Source: Halarcobacter sp. (GTDB lineage: Bacteria; Campylobacterota; Campylobacteria; Campylobacterales; Arcobacteraceae). Taken from it: DNA of 64,000 nucleotides. The stretch covers positions 1 to 64,000 of the forward strand of contig JAQYVX010000005.1 in NCBI GenBank assembly GCA_030145305.1, given 5' to 3'. Position 1 is the stretch's first letter. The number at the start of each line of letters is the position of its first letter. This document shows, piece by piece, positions 26,203-35,238 of this stretch. The notes beneath the pieces were generated by a model. It did not search any database. It saw nothing but the letters and a program-made list of their open reading frames with translations, and had not been told where the DNA came from. Made by a program: the position numbers and the translations under genes.

Positions 26203-27414
26203 ATGTTAAAAGTTTTAAAATTTGGTGGAACAAGTGTCGGTACACTTGATAGAATTCGTAATGTTGCTAATATCATTAAAGATATAAGAGATGAAGGTCA
26301 TGATGTAATTGCTGTTGTTTCAGCAATGAGTGGTGAAACAAATAAATTAATTGAATATGCTCAAAGTTTTTCAAATAATCCAACGGCTAGTGAAATGGAT
26401 ATGTTATTAAGCTCAGGTGAAAGAGTTACTTCAGCTTTACTTTCTATTACTTTAAATGAACAAGGCTATGAAACTACTTCAATGAGTGGAAGAGAAGCTG
26501 GAATTATCACAGATAATGTTCATACAAAAGCTAGAATTGAGTCAATTGATACTTCAAATATGAAAAAAGCAATTAGCGAAGGTAAGATTATTGTTGTTGC
26601 AGGTTTTCAAGGAGTTACACAAGACTCAAAAAGAGTTTCAACTTTAGGTCGAGGTGGAAGTGATTTAACAGCAGTTGCAATTGCAGGTGCAATAAAAGCT
26701 GATGTTTGTGAGATTTATACAGATGTCGATGGAATTTATACTACAGATCCTAGAATTGAGCCAAAAGCAAAAAAACTGGATAAGATATCTTATGATGAGA
26801 TGTTAGAGCTTGCTAGTCTTGGAGCTAAAGTTTTACAAAATAGATCAGTAGAAATGGCAAAAAAATTAAATGTAAATTTGGTATCAAGAAGCAGCTTTAC
26901 GCCAGAAGTTGAAGGTACGTTAATAACTAAGGAAGAGAATATTATGGAAAAACCAGTTGTAAGTGGTATTGCATTAGATAAAAATCAAATAAGAGTTGGA
27001 ATGTATGGAGTTACTGATAGACCAGGAATTGCATCAACTATTTTCACTGCACTAGCAGACGCTAAAATCAATGTAGATATGATAGTACAAACAGTTGGGG
27101 TTGATGGTAAAACTGATTTGGACTTTACAATACCAACAACAGATTGGGAAATTTGTAAAAAAGTGACTGAAACTTTCAAAGATGAGACTAAGAAGGTAGA
27201 TTACAATGATAAAATCTGTAAAGTTTCTGTTGTTGGAGTTGGAATGAAATCTAATACAGGTGTTGCCTCAAAAGCCTTTACAGCTTTAGCAAATGAAAAT
27301 ATTAATATAAGAATAATCTCAACATCTGAAATTAAAATCTCGATGATTGTTGAAGAAAAATATGCTGAATTAGCTGTTCGCGCTCTTCATGATGCATATA
27401 ATTTAGATAAATAG
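26203..27414 (+). CDS. lysC: Aspartokinase
   Basis: Aspartokinase phosphorylates aspartate, the first step to lysine, threonine, methionine and diaminopimelate. The kinase domain starts with KFGGTSVGTLDRIRN (6-20), contains SGERVTSALLS and GRGGSDLTAVA, and ends near residue 250. Two ACT domains follow (SGIALDKNQIRVGMYGV and CKVSVVGVGMKSNTGVASK), which would bind feedback inhibitors. The 403-residue length is that of the single-function enzyme. It sits between rppH and hobA, an order I recall from Helicobacter. Confidence 0.96.
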   Translation: MLKVLKFGGTSVGTLDRIRNVANIIKDIRDEGHDVIAVVSAMSGETNKLIEYAQSFSNNPTASEMDMLLSSGERVTSALLSITLNEQGYETTSMSGREAGIITDNVHTKARIESIDTSNMKKAISEGKIIVVAGFQGVTQDSKRVSTLGRGGSDLTAVAIAGAIKADVCEIYTDVDGIYTTDPRIEPKAKKLDKISYDEMLELASLGAKVLQNRSVEMAKKLNVNLVSRSSFTPEVEGTLITKEENIMEKPVVSGIALDKNQIRVGMYGVTDRPGIASTIFTALADAKINVDMIVQTVGVDGKTDLDFTIPTTDWEICKKVTETFKDETKKVDYNDKICKVSVVGVGMKSNTGVASKAFTALANENINIRIISTSEIKISMIVEEKYAELAVRALHDAYNLDK

Positions 27415-27425
27415 GTAATAAGAGA

Positions 27426-27977
27426 TTGCAAGAATTTCTAAATTGGACTGTTGATACAATAAGAGAAGATAGATTAATTTCTCCTTGGTTAGAAGAAAAA
27501 AAATATGAATGGGTTCCTTTAGTATCAAAATCAATAGTTAATGTTTTTGATAAAGGGAGATCTGTTCTTATTGTTACAGATAGTGAGAGAGATTGGTTTT
27601 TAAAATATATTTTAACAAATCTTAATTCTCAAAAGCATAATCGACCTTTTTTACCTTTTTATAACTTTAAATCATTTTATAAAGATTTAGATGCTTTAAA
27701 AACAGAAGATGATATTAACTTTATAAAAGATATGTTAAATATCTCTTTTCCAAACGGTTATTGTTTTTGGTATATTGGAAAAAGTAATGATGTTAGAGCA
27801 AATCTTCCTAAGATTTCTAAAAATTCTTTTCTTTGGGTTTTTGATGAAGAGATTCAAGATGCTTTTAATTTAAAGACTTCAGATGAAGCTTTAGATATGA
27901 AACTTTTGCAAATGTATAGACTTTATGATAAAACTTTAAGTGCTTCTTTATTTGCAGAAATTAACGTAGAACATTAA
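27426..27977 (+). CDS. hobA: HobA, DnaA-binding initiation factor
   Basis: HobA is found only in this phylum; its tetramer binds DnaA domain I and helps assemble DnaA at the origin, playing the role of DiaA. The 183-residue protein matches the family by its WTVDTIREDRLISPWLEEKK start, SVLIVTDSERDWFLKYI core, PFLPFYNF and FWYIGKSND segments. The start is TTG at 27426, followed directly by the conserved first helix; no nearby ATG would keep it. It lies between lysC and holB, so a replication-initiation factor and a clamp-loader subunit are co-expressed. Confidence 0.93.
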   Translation: MQEFLNWTVDTIREDRLISPWLEEKKYEWVPLVSKSIVNVFDKGRSVLIVTDSERDWFLKYILTNLNSQKHNRPFLPFYNFKSFYKDLDALKTEDDINFIKDMLNISFPNGYCFWYIGKSNDVRANLPKISKNSFLWVFDEEIQDAFNLKTSDEALDMKLLQMYRLYDKTLSASLFAEINVEH

Positions 27978-27991
27978 TAAAAAAGAAAAAA

Positions 27992-28624
27992 ATGATTACT
28001 AGTAAAGTTGAAACTTCATATATTTTAATTGTAAAAGATATTGATGAAGCCTTAAATTCATTAATTCCTTTTTATTCAAAGCATAACTTAAAAGTCATTA
28101 AGAATGAAGAAAAAGATGAATTTTTATTAGCTCAGGCTAATAGTGCAATAAAAGAAGCATACATATCTTCAAATGAAAAGAAATATATTATACTTTGTGG
28201 AAAAAGTTTTAGAAAAGAAGCTCAAAACTCTTTATTAAAAGTTTTAGAAGAACCTCCTTTAAATATTGTTTTTATAATTATTACAAATTCAAAGTCATCA
28301 ATTTTACCAACAATTTTTTCGAGAATGCCTCATAAATTTTTTAAAAGTGAAAGTTCTAAAATAGAAATTGATATGGATATTAATAATTTAGATTTAAAAG
28401 AAGTTTATGCTTTTTTAAAAGAAAATCAAAGAATTAGTAAAATAGAAGCTAAAAAAACAGTAGAATCAATTTTATTTAAAGTTAATTCTCAAAAAATTAA
28501 ATTAAATGAAAAAGAATTAAACAGTTTTTCAAAAGCAATAAAACTTTTAGAGCTTAATTCAAGGCCTATAAATGTTTTAACCACACTTTTTTTAACTTTA
28601 TTAAATAGAAATAAATTGAATTAA
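27992..28624 (+). CDS. holB: DNA polymerase III delta-prime subunit (HolB), short form
   Basis: Delta-prime is the rigid stator of the clamp loader that places the sliding clamp on DNA. Residues 65-115 carry the recognisable core: KSFRKEAQNSLLKVLEEPP and FIIITNSKSSILPTIFSR. The protein has only 210 residues, against about 330 in E. coli. No Walker A or zinc module is visible, and the SRC sensor motif reads SRM. As I recall, short HolB proteins in this place are normal in this phylum. It is followed by folP with no gap. Confidence 0.85.
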   Translation: MITSKVETSYILIVKDIDEALNSLIPFYSKHNLKVIKNEEKDEFLLAQANSAIKEAYISSNEKKYIILCGKSFRKEAQNSLLKVLEEPPLNIVFIIITNSKSSILPTIFSRMPHKFFKSESSKIEIDMDINNLDLKEVYAFLKENQRISKIEAKKTVESILFKVNSQKIKLNEKELNSFSKAIKLLELNSRPINVLTTLFLTLLNRNKLN

Positions 28625-29431
28625 ATGAAAAAGACTAAAGCAACTACTAAAATCATGGGTATATTAAATGCCAATGAAGATTCTTTTTTTAAAAATAGTA
28701 GATTTCAAGGGGAAGATGCAGTTTTTAAAATTAAACAAATGATTGAAGATGGGGCTGATATTATTGATTTGGGTGGAGTTTCTAGTCGTCCTGGGAGTGT
28801 TCCTGTTTCTTGGGAAGAAGAACTTAAAAGGGTTAAACCTATAATTGATTTAATTTATAAACAAAAACTATATGAAAAAATTGATTTTTCTTTAGATTCC
28901 TATCAAGTTAATGTTTTAAAATACGCTTTAGATAGAGGGTTTAAAATTATAAATGATATTACAGGGTTAGAAAATGACGAAGTTTGTAAACTTGCAGGCT
29001 TATACAAAGCTCCTGTTGTAATTATGCATATGCAAAATAATCCTAAAAACATGCAAGAAAAACCAAGTTATAATGATGTGATTTTAGATATAGATAATTT
29101 TTTTAAGCAAAGAATTGAAAAAGCAAAAAGTTTTGGAATTGATGAAATAATTTTAGATGTGGGAATCGGTTTTGGAAAGACTTTAGATCATAACTTAAAA
29201 CTTATAAAAAATTTGGAATATTTCAAACATTTTGGATATGAAATTTTAATGGCAGCAAGTAGAAAATCAATGATTGATATGATAGTTCCTGCTAAAACTG
29301 AAGAAAGACTAGCAGGAACATTATCTATACATCTAGAATCAATTAAAAATGGTGCTTCAATTATCAGATGTCATGATGTAAAAGAGCATTTTCAAGCAAT
29401 TAAAGTTCAAGGAGCTATTTTAAATATTTAG
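28625..29431 (+). CDS. folP: Dihydropteroate synthase
   Basis: FolP joins p-aminobenzoate to hydroxymethyl-dihydropterin pyrophosphate in folate synthesis and is the target of sulfonamides. The 268-residue protein has the characteristic GILNANEDSFF (12-22), GADIIDLGGVSSRPGS (about 43-58), DSYQ, INDITGL, VIMHMQNNP, DVGIGFGKT and AASRKSMI segments, so both substrate sites look complete. ATG directly follows the holB stop. The gene converges with tyrA. Confidence 0.95.
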   Translation: MKKTKATTKIMGILNANEDSFFKNSRFQGEDAVFKIKQMIEDGADIIDLGGVSSRPGSVPVSWEEELKRVKPIIDLIYKQKLYEKIDFSLDSYQVNVLKYALDRGFKIINDITGLENDEVCKLAGLYKAPVVIMHMQNNPKNMQEKPSYNDVILDIDNFFKQRIEKAKSFGIDEIILDVGIGFGKTLDHNLKLIKNLEYFKHFGYEILMAASRKSMIDMIVPAKTEERLAGTLSIHLESIKNGASIIRCHDVKEHFQAIKVQGAILNI

Positions 29432-29456
29432 ATATTTTATTCTTGAACATTTAATT

Positions 29457-30287
29457 TTATAAAATCTCATGTAAAGTGTTTGCTTTTTTCATCCATTTTT
29501 TAACTTCATCATAATTTTCATTCTCAACCATTGCTCTAACTTCTTGTATATTCTTTTCAAAAAGATCAATTGATTTCAACAGGTTTTCTCTATTTTGTCT
29601 AAAAATATTACTCCACATATCAGGGCTTGACTTAGCAACCCTACTCATATCTTTAAATCCACCAGCTGCAAGTGCAATAATAGATTTTGGATCTTCATGA
29701 TTCATAACTGTATTTGCTAAAGAGTATGAGATAGCATGAGGTAAATGCGACATATAACACGCATGAATATCATGTTCTTTAGCATCCATATAAATAAGTC
29801 TCATTCCAATTTCTTGGAATATTCTAATCACTCTTTGTTTATGTATCTCATCATTCTCTTCAAGATTACATAATACAACAGCTCGTCCCTCATATAAGCC
29901 ATCCATTGCTGCTTTGGGACCAAACTTTTCAGTTCCTGTCATAGGGTGAGTTGCTACAAAGTTTTTTCTAATAGAACTTGGAATATTTTTTACAATAAAT
30001 TCTTTTGTAGAACCTAAATCCATTATTGTAGTATTAGAACTAATATCTTTTAATTCATCTATCATATTGATAATAGAATCTACAGGAATAGCTAAAATAA
30101 TAACATCTGAATTCTTTTTTAATTCTTCTAAATTCATCATTTTATCTACTAAATTTAACTCTTCTATTTCTTTTATTGTTTTAGCTTTTTTTGCATAACC
30201 ATAAACATTTTTTGCAATACCATATTTTTTTACAGCTTTTGCTATAGAACCACCCATTAAACCTAAACCAACAATACCTATATTCAA
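29457..30287 (-). CDS. tyrA: Prephenate dehydrogenase (TyrA)
   Basis: TyrA oxidises prephenate to 4-hydroxyphenylpyruvate for tyrosine synthesis. The 276-residue protein begins with the NAD-binding GIVGLGLMGGSIAKAVKKYG, then DVIILAIPVD, the catalytic-region ATHPMTGTEKFGP, and SHLPHAISYSLA. There is no chorismate-mutase fusion. The start is TTG 30287 with an AAGG ribosome site; it begins the Rossmann strand at the right place. Confidence 0.94.
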   Translation of the reverse strand: MNIGIVGLGLMGGSIAKAVKKYGIAKNVYGYAKKAKTIKEIEELNLVDKMMNLEELKKNSDVIILAIPVDSIINMIDELKDISSNTTIMDLGSTKEFIVKNIPSSIRKNFVATHPMTGTEKFGPKAAMDGLYEGRAVVLCNLEENDEIHKQRVIRIFQEIGMRLIYMDAKEHDIHACYMSHLPHAISYSLANTVMNHEDPKSIIALAAGGFKDMSRVAKSSPDMWSNIFRQNRENLLKSIDLFEKNIQEVRAMVENENYDEVKKWMKKANTLHEIL

Positions 30288-30384
30288 TTTATAACCTTTA
30301 TTAATATTTTTAAGACAATATTATATCTTAATCTTTGTAAAAGAAGATTTTAGGTATTCGTTCGAAGAAGATTTATTCTAGTTA

Positions 30385-31617
30385 TTATTTACTTGATATT
30401 ATTCCCAATTCAATTATAAAGCATACGCCTTCATCTGTATTTTTTACACTCAATTTTCCACGGTGATGATTTTCCACAATTATTTTTGACATATAAAGAC
30501 CTAACCCTGTTCCATTTTTCAAATCTTTAGTGGAAAAATAAGGGTCAAATATTTTTTCTATTATATCCTCAGGTATTCCTCCTGCATTATCACAAATTAA
30601 TATTGTTCTATTTTCAGTAGTAATTTTAAGATATGGATTTTTTATTTGTTTTTCTTTAACTTTATCTTGAGTATTTTTTAATATATTTAAAACAACATGC
30701 ATTATCTCATTATCGTAAAGTTCTATATCTTCTTTTGAGTAATACTCTTCTATTATTTTTATATTTTCATTTAATAATGATGCTTTAATAATATTTAATG
30801 ATGTTAAAATGATATTTTCTAATTTTATTTTTACTGATTTTTTATCTTCTTTGTAAAAGTTTCTAAAATCCTCTATAGTTTTAGAGAGATGTTGTGTTTT
30901 TTCTTGAATGCCATTGACCTCTTTTTCTAAACTTTCATTATTTATAATACCTAGTTGAGCATCTATTAATATATTACTAGCTTGCATTGAAATAGCAGTT
31001 AAGGGTTGTCTCCATTGATGGGCTATCATACTGATCATCTCTCCTAATTGGGCTAAACGAGATTGTTGAACAAGTTGTATGTCTTTTTTTCTATTTTCTT
31101 CATTTGATTTTTTTAATTCTAGTTGACTTTTAGTTATTTTAGTTATATCCAAAATTAAACCTACTGTTTTTAGGGGTTGACCTATAGCATTATAAAATGT
31201 TTTACAGTGGTGCTGAACAAAAATAACTTTGCCATCTTCTTTTAAAAAAGTATGTTCAAAAGCTAAATCTTTTCCCTTTCTAATTCCATTTTCAATGATT
31301 TCATTTTTTATATTTTGATTATCTGAATCAATTATCATTTCTAAAAAATCACGCCAGGAAATTTTTTCTTTCGAAGAAGGGTCCCTACCTAGAAGTAATG
31401 ATAAATCATCTGACATTTTAAAAGTATAAGTTAAATTATCAAGTTCCCAACCACTAACTTTTGCTAAACGCCGTATTTCATTTAAAGTATGATCTTCAAA
31501 TTTATAACTCTTTACTTTCTGCTTTAATGTATTGTTTTCAAGCTCTAGAGTAAGTAGTTGATCCTCTAATTCATCAATTTTATGTTTATAAAATATAATT
31601 TCATCTAGTTCATTCAT
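30385..31617 (-). CDS. Cytoplasmic PAS-domain sensor histidine kinase (orphan)
   Basis: This is a 410-residue sensor kinase without membrane helices. The order is: N-terminal coiled coil (about 1-38), a PAS/PAC domain (about 45-170; SGWELDNLTYTF through FVQHHCKTFYNAIGQPL), a short coiled coil, the HisKA helix with phospho-acceptor His in LGEMISMIAHQWRQPLTA, and the ATPase domain (N box VLNILKNTQDK, G1 DNAGGIPE, F box FDPYFSTK, G2 GTGLGLYM). No response regulator gene is adjacent. Its start lies 4 bases after the core-MetE stop, so it is probably co-transcribed with that gene. The ligand is unknown. Confidence 0.9.
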   Translation of the reverse strand: MNELDEIIFYKHKIDELEDQLLTLELENNTLKQKVKSYKFEDHTLNEIRRLAKVSGWELDNLTYTFKMSDDLSLLLGRDPSSKEKISWRDFLEMIIDSDNQNIKNEIIENGIRKGKDLAFEHTFLKEDGKVIFVQHHCKTFYNAIGQPLKTVGLILDITKITKSQLELKKSNEENRKKDIQLVQQSRLAQLGEMISMIAHQWRQPLTAISMQASNILIDAQLGIINNESLEKEVNGIQEKTQHLSKTIEDFRNFYKEDKKSVKIKLENIILTSLNIIKASLLNENIKIIEEYYSKEDIELYDNEIMHVVLNILKNTQDKVKEKQIKNPYLKITTENRTILICDNAGGIPEDIIEKIFDPYFSTKDLKNGTGLGLYMSKIIVENHHRGKLSVKNTDEGVCFIIELGIISSK

Positions 31618-31621
31618 TTAG

Positions 31622-32704
31622 TCAACTTTTTTCAAAGAGTTTTATTTCAGCTAATTTTGTTCCTTGAATTCTAGCTCTAATTTTATTATAAACTAAACTT
31701 CTGTTTGTAGAGTCATCATCTGCAAATGGAGAAAATCCACAGTCGTCAGTAGTTCCTAGTTGATTTATTGGTATAAATTTTGATGCTTTAATAATTAACT
31801 CACAAACTTCTTCTGCTGTTTCTAGTTTCTCATTTGAAGGGTCAATTACTCCTATAAAAACTTTTTGAAATGGTTTAATCACTTTACCTATTAATCGTAA
31901 TGCCTTGTCAATATCCTTTTCAGCGCTCATAGCGACATAAAAATTACCTGCATTTATTTTAAATAAAGTTGGTAAAAGATATTTATAATCAATTTCAGCA
32001 CTATGAGTAGAATCCATATCTGCCCCTGGGCAAGTATGGATACCTATTTTTTGTATCTCTTCTTCTGTAAAGTGTGTTAAACATTTATTTATTAGGTCAA
32101 CAAATGAAGTTAATAATTCCCCCGAAGGGTCAAGTTTTAATGATAAACGAGCTTCGGTAAAATCTAATTGAACTTTATGTGCTCCAAGTTCAAGACATTG
32201 TTTTACCTCTGTTACATGTTGTTCAATTAAATCATTAATAAATTCTTCATGAGTATAATTCTCAATACCTTCTGGTGGATAAACAAGACTCAACATAGAA
32301 GGAGAGATAACAGCTTGTTTAACGGGTACATTTGCATATTTTAATGCAAATTTAAGAAAATCGTCTGCTGTTTGTTCATATTTAAACGGTGGTTTACTTA
32401 AATGTGGTGAAAAAACACGTTTGTGACCATCTTTAAAATAAACGGTGAATCCTTTATTTGAGTAAGATGAAGAGTCATGTAGACAATAATGCGCAAAGCC
32501 ATCAAATTTTCTTTGTTCTCCATCACTAATTATAGGGCACCCTAACTTTTCAAGTTCTTTCATAACTATAATGGTCTCTTTTTCAGCTAACGCAGATAAG
32601 TCTTCATAGCTAACTTTACCAATTTTGTAATCTTTGTATGCATCAATTAATACTTTTCTTCGAGGGATTGAGCCTATTTGCTCTGTTGGAAGTGTTTTTT
32701 TCAA
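31622..32704 (-). CDS. Core-MetE-type cobalamin-independent methyltransferase
   Basis: This protein is related to the catalytic C-terminal domain of cobalamin-independent methionine synthase. At 360 residues it lacks the N-terminal half of full MetE (about 750). The zinc-site segments are visible: HTCPGAD (about residue 221; His-x-Cys as in MetE) and GTTDDCGFSPF (about residue 320; the second Cys). RRKVLIDAYKDY and QLDFTEARLS fit this family. The methyl donor is unclear: stand-alone core-MetE proteins in archaea and some bacteria use methylcobamide proteins, and others are epoxide:thiol transferases. The start is TTG 32704 behind an excellent AGGAGG ribosome site. A histidine kinase gene follows by 4 bases. 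Confidence 0.8.
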   Translation of the reverse strand: MKKTLPTEQIGSIPRRKVLIDAYKDYKIGKVSYEDLSALAEKETIIVMKELEKLGCPIISDGEQRKFDGFAHYCLHDSSSYSNKGFTVYFKDGHKRVFSPHLSKPPFKYEQTADDFLKFALKYANVPVKQAVISPSMLSLVYPPEGIENYTHEEFINDLIEQHVTEVKQCLELGAHKVQLDFTEARLSLKLDPSGELLTSFVDLINKCLTHFTEEEIQKIGIHTCPGADMDSTHSAEIDYKYLLPTLFKINAGNFYVAMSAEKDIDKALRLIGKVIKPFQKVFIGVIDPSNEKLETAEEVCELIIKASKFIPINQLGTTDDCGFSPFADDDSTNRSLVYNKIRARIQGTKLAEIKLFEKS

Positions 32705-32743
32705 AGTTGAGTCCTCCTAAATATAAATAATATATAATATAAG

Positions 32744-32770
32744 ATTATATCTTTTAATATCCTTGATATT
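32744..32770 (-). promoter_or_regulatory. Candidate promoter and operator of the core-MetE/kinase operon
   Basis: On the minus strand a TATAAT box lies at 32749-32744. Seven bases upstream of it, where RNA polymerase would bind near -35, is a perfect 6-base inverted repeat with a 3-base spacer (AATATC, GATATT; 32756-32770). The placement suits a repressor or activator site. Evidence is by position and symmetry only. Confidence 0.4.
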
Positions 32771-32948
32771 GAATTTATTATTTAATTTTATATTTAGATT
32801 AAGACCTAGAATATAAAAATATAAAGGTAAATGGGAGGAATATTAATCCTAATAATCTTTTTTACTATAAAATAATTTATATCTTAACCCTCTTATAATT
32901 TTTATTTTGATATATTATCTGTCTTTAATTATATAAATAAGGATAATT

Positions 32949-35216
32949 GTGAAAAATAAAAGTATCTTATTATCAATGGCTTTAGCTGCAAGCTTACAAG
33001 CCCAACAAATAACTTCCATCGAGTATATTAATTTGACAAAGATTTCTTCTTCAATAGCAAATGAAACATTGGATTTAAGAGTTGGACAAGAACTTAATAT
33101 CGAAAAAATCAATAAAGCAATAAAAGAGTTTTATAAATTTAATTATTTTGATGACATTTCTGTATCAAATAACAATGGTAAAATACAATTTTTATTTAAA
33201 GAGAAACCATCTATTGCTAATGTTGATATTAATGGTTATAAAAGTAGAGATAGTGATATTGAATCATTAAAGAAACAAATTGGAATTAGTCGTGGAAATA
33301 TGTATTCTTCTAAAAAAGTTAAAGAAGCAAAAGATGCTTTACTTAGAGAACTTGAAAGAGACGGATATATAAATTCTGTTGTTGAAGTAGATATTGAAAA
33401 TATTAATGATGGTGCTGTTTCTGTAACTTTTAATGTAAATAAAGGTGATGAGATAATTATTAAAAAAGTTAATTATTTTGGTGCAAAAAACTTAGAAAAT
33501 AGTGATTTTGAAAAAAGTACGGCAAATAAAGAAGAAGAGTTTGCTTCTTGGTTTTTAACTCAAAACGATGGAGAGTTAAAAGCTGATCAATTAGAATATG
33601 ATGGAAAAAGAATAAAAGAACTTTATTTTGAAAATGGATACTTAGATGCAAAGGTTGAAAATCCTTTTTTAGAAGTTGATTTTAGCTCAAACCAAGCAGA
33701 ATTAGACTTTTATATAGAAGAAGGTATTCAATATAATACAAATACAATCACAATTTATCTTAATTCAGAAATTATTGATCCAAAAGATATCTATCCAGAA
33801 TTAAAACTTAAAAAAGATAGAGTATTTAATGTTAAAAAATTAAGACAAGATGTTGATTATATAAAAACATTAGTTGCGGATTTAGGTTATGCCTTTACAC
33901 AAGTAAACTATGATATTAAAAAAGATGAAAAAAATGGTACTGCGGATGTTATTTTAAATGTAATTCCTGGAGATAAAGTATTTATTAGAGATGTTAAAAT
34001 ATCTGGAAATAGTAGAACTTTAGATAGAGTTATTAGAAGAAATGTTTACTTAGCACCAGGAGATCAATTTAACTTAACAGATTTTAATGATTCAATTTCA
34101 AAACTGAAAAGAAGTGGTTTTTTTGATGATGTTACATTGGAACAAAAAAGAGTATCTTCTGATAAAATGGATTTAATTGTAAAAGTAAAAGAAACTGCAA
34201 CTGGTAATATTATTATTGGTGGTGGATATGGTTCATATGATAAACTAATGATTAGTGGATCTATAAATGAAAAAAACCTTTTTGGTTCAGGAATCTCAGC
34301 TTCAATTTCAGCTGACTTATCAGCTCACACAAGTGACTTCTCTCTTAAATTTATAAATCCGGCAATTAGAGATAGTAAATATCACGGAGATATAGATATT
34401 CATAGTGATACTACAGAAATTGATAATGATGTTTTTGATTCAGATAAAGATGTAGTAGGTTTTTCAATTGGTGCAGGAAGAGAAATTATAAGAAACTTAA
34501 ATGCAGGTCTTAGATATAGATTTGATATGATTGATGAAACATATACATATGAGAGTGAATATAAAACTGTTGGTAATCCTAATTACATTAAACCAAGTGA
34601 TAGATTTAAAGATTCTGATTATATAACTAGTTCATTGACTCCATATATAAACTACGATAGTACAAATGATTATTACTTCCCAACAGAAGGAATAAAAGTA
34701 GGAAGTTCATTAGAGTTTGCTGGTGTTGGTGGAGATTCAAAATATTTAAAAAGTTCATCATACTTTAAATACTTCTACTCTTTAGAAGATAGATATGATT
34801 TAGACTGGGTTTTAAGATATAAAGTTCAAGCAAAATTTTTAGTTGATAATGGTTCAATTAAACAAGGAGATTCTTTATATTTAGGTGGTACAAAATCACT
34901 TAGAGGATTTAAATCTTATGCGTTCCCTTCAAATGAAACAGGAATTGTTCATGATCCTTATAAATCAATGGCAGCTACTTCAATTGAAGCTAGTTTCCCT
35001 TTAATCCCAGATTCAAAAATGAGATGGGGATTATTTTATGACTATGGAATGATTGGACAAGAGAATATTGACGAAATTTCAAGATCAAGTGTTGGTGCAC
35101 TTTTTGAGTGGATTTCTCCTTTTGGACCACTTCAATTAATCTTTGCACAACCTCTTGATGATGAATCAACTGATGATACCTCTAATTTTGAATTTTCATT
35201 AGGTTCGTCATTCTAA
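32949..35216 (+). CDS. bamA: BamA outer-membrane protein assembly factor
   Basis: BamA inserts beta-barrel proteins into the outer membrane. The 755-residue precursor has a short signal peptide ending near LAASLQAQ, five POTRA domains (about 20-400; for example FKEKPSIANVDINGYKSRD and VFIRDVKISGNSRTLDRVIR), and a C-terminal 16-strand barrel with the lid-loop motif LRGF in TKSLRGFKSYAF and a final aromatic FSLGSSF. The start is GTG 32949 with a GGA ribosome site. It is followed by mqnC and an M16 protein gene, an order I recall from Helicobacter. Confidence 0.95.
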   Translation: MKNKSILLSMALAASLQAQQITSIEYINLTKISSSIANETLDLRVGQELNIEKINKAIKEFYKFNYFDDISVSNNNGKIQFLFKEKPSIANVDINGYKSRDSDIESLKKQIGISRGNMYSSKKVKEAKDALLRELERDGYINSVVEVDIENINDGAVSVTFNVNKGDEIIIKKVNYFGAKNLENSDFEKSTANKEEEFASWFLTQNDGELKADQLEYDGKRIKELYFENGYLDAKVENPFLEVDFSSNQAELDFYIEEGIQYNTNTITIYLNSEIIDPKDIYPELKLKKDRVFNVKKLRQDVDYIKTLVADLGYAFTQVNYDIKKDEKNGTADVILNVIPGDKVFIRDVKISGNSRTLDRVIRRNVYLAPGDQFNLTDFNDSISKLKRSGFFDDVTLEQKRVSSDKMDLIVKVKETATGNIIIGGGYGSYDKLMISGSINEKNLFGSGISASISADLSAHTSDFSLKFINPAIRDSKYHGDIDIHSDTTEIDNDVFDSDKDVVGFSIGAGREIIRNLNAGLRYRFDMIDETYTYESEYKTVGNPNYIKPSDRFKDSDYITSSLTPYINYDSTNDYYFPTEGIKVGSSLEFAGVGGDSKYLKSSSYFKYFYSLEDRYDLDWVLRYKVQAKFLVDNGSIKQGDSLYLGGTKSLRGFKSYAFPSNETGIVHDPYKSMAATSIEASFPLIPDSKMRWGLFYDYGMIGQENIDEISRSSVGALFEWISPFGPLQLIFAQPLDDESTDDTSNFEFSLGSSF

Positions 35217-35238
35217 TAAAAAAAAGAAATGGTAAAAA

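Noticed and set aside
32831-32875. A 14-residue hydrophobic frame upstream of bamA preceded by AAAGG
   Set aside because: Too short, low complexity and AT-driven; more likely part of the bamA upstream region.
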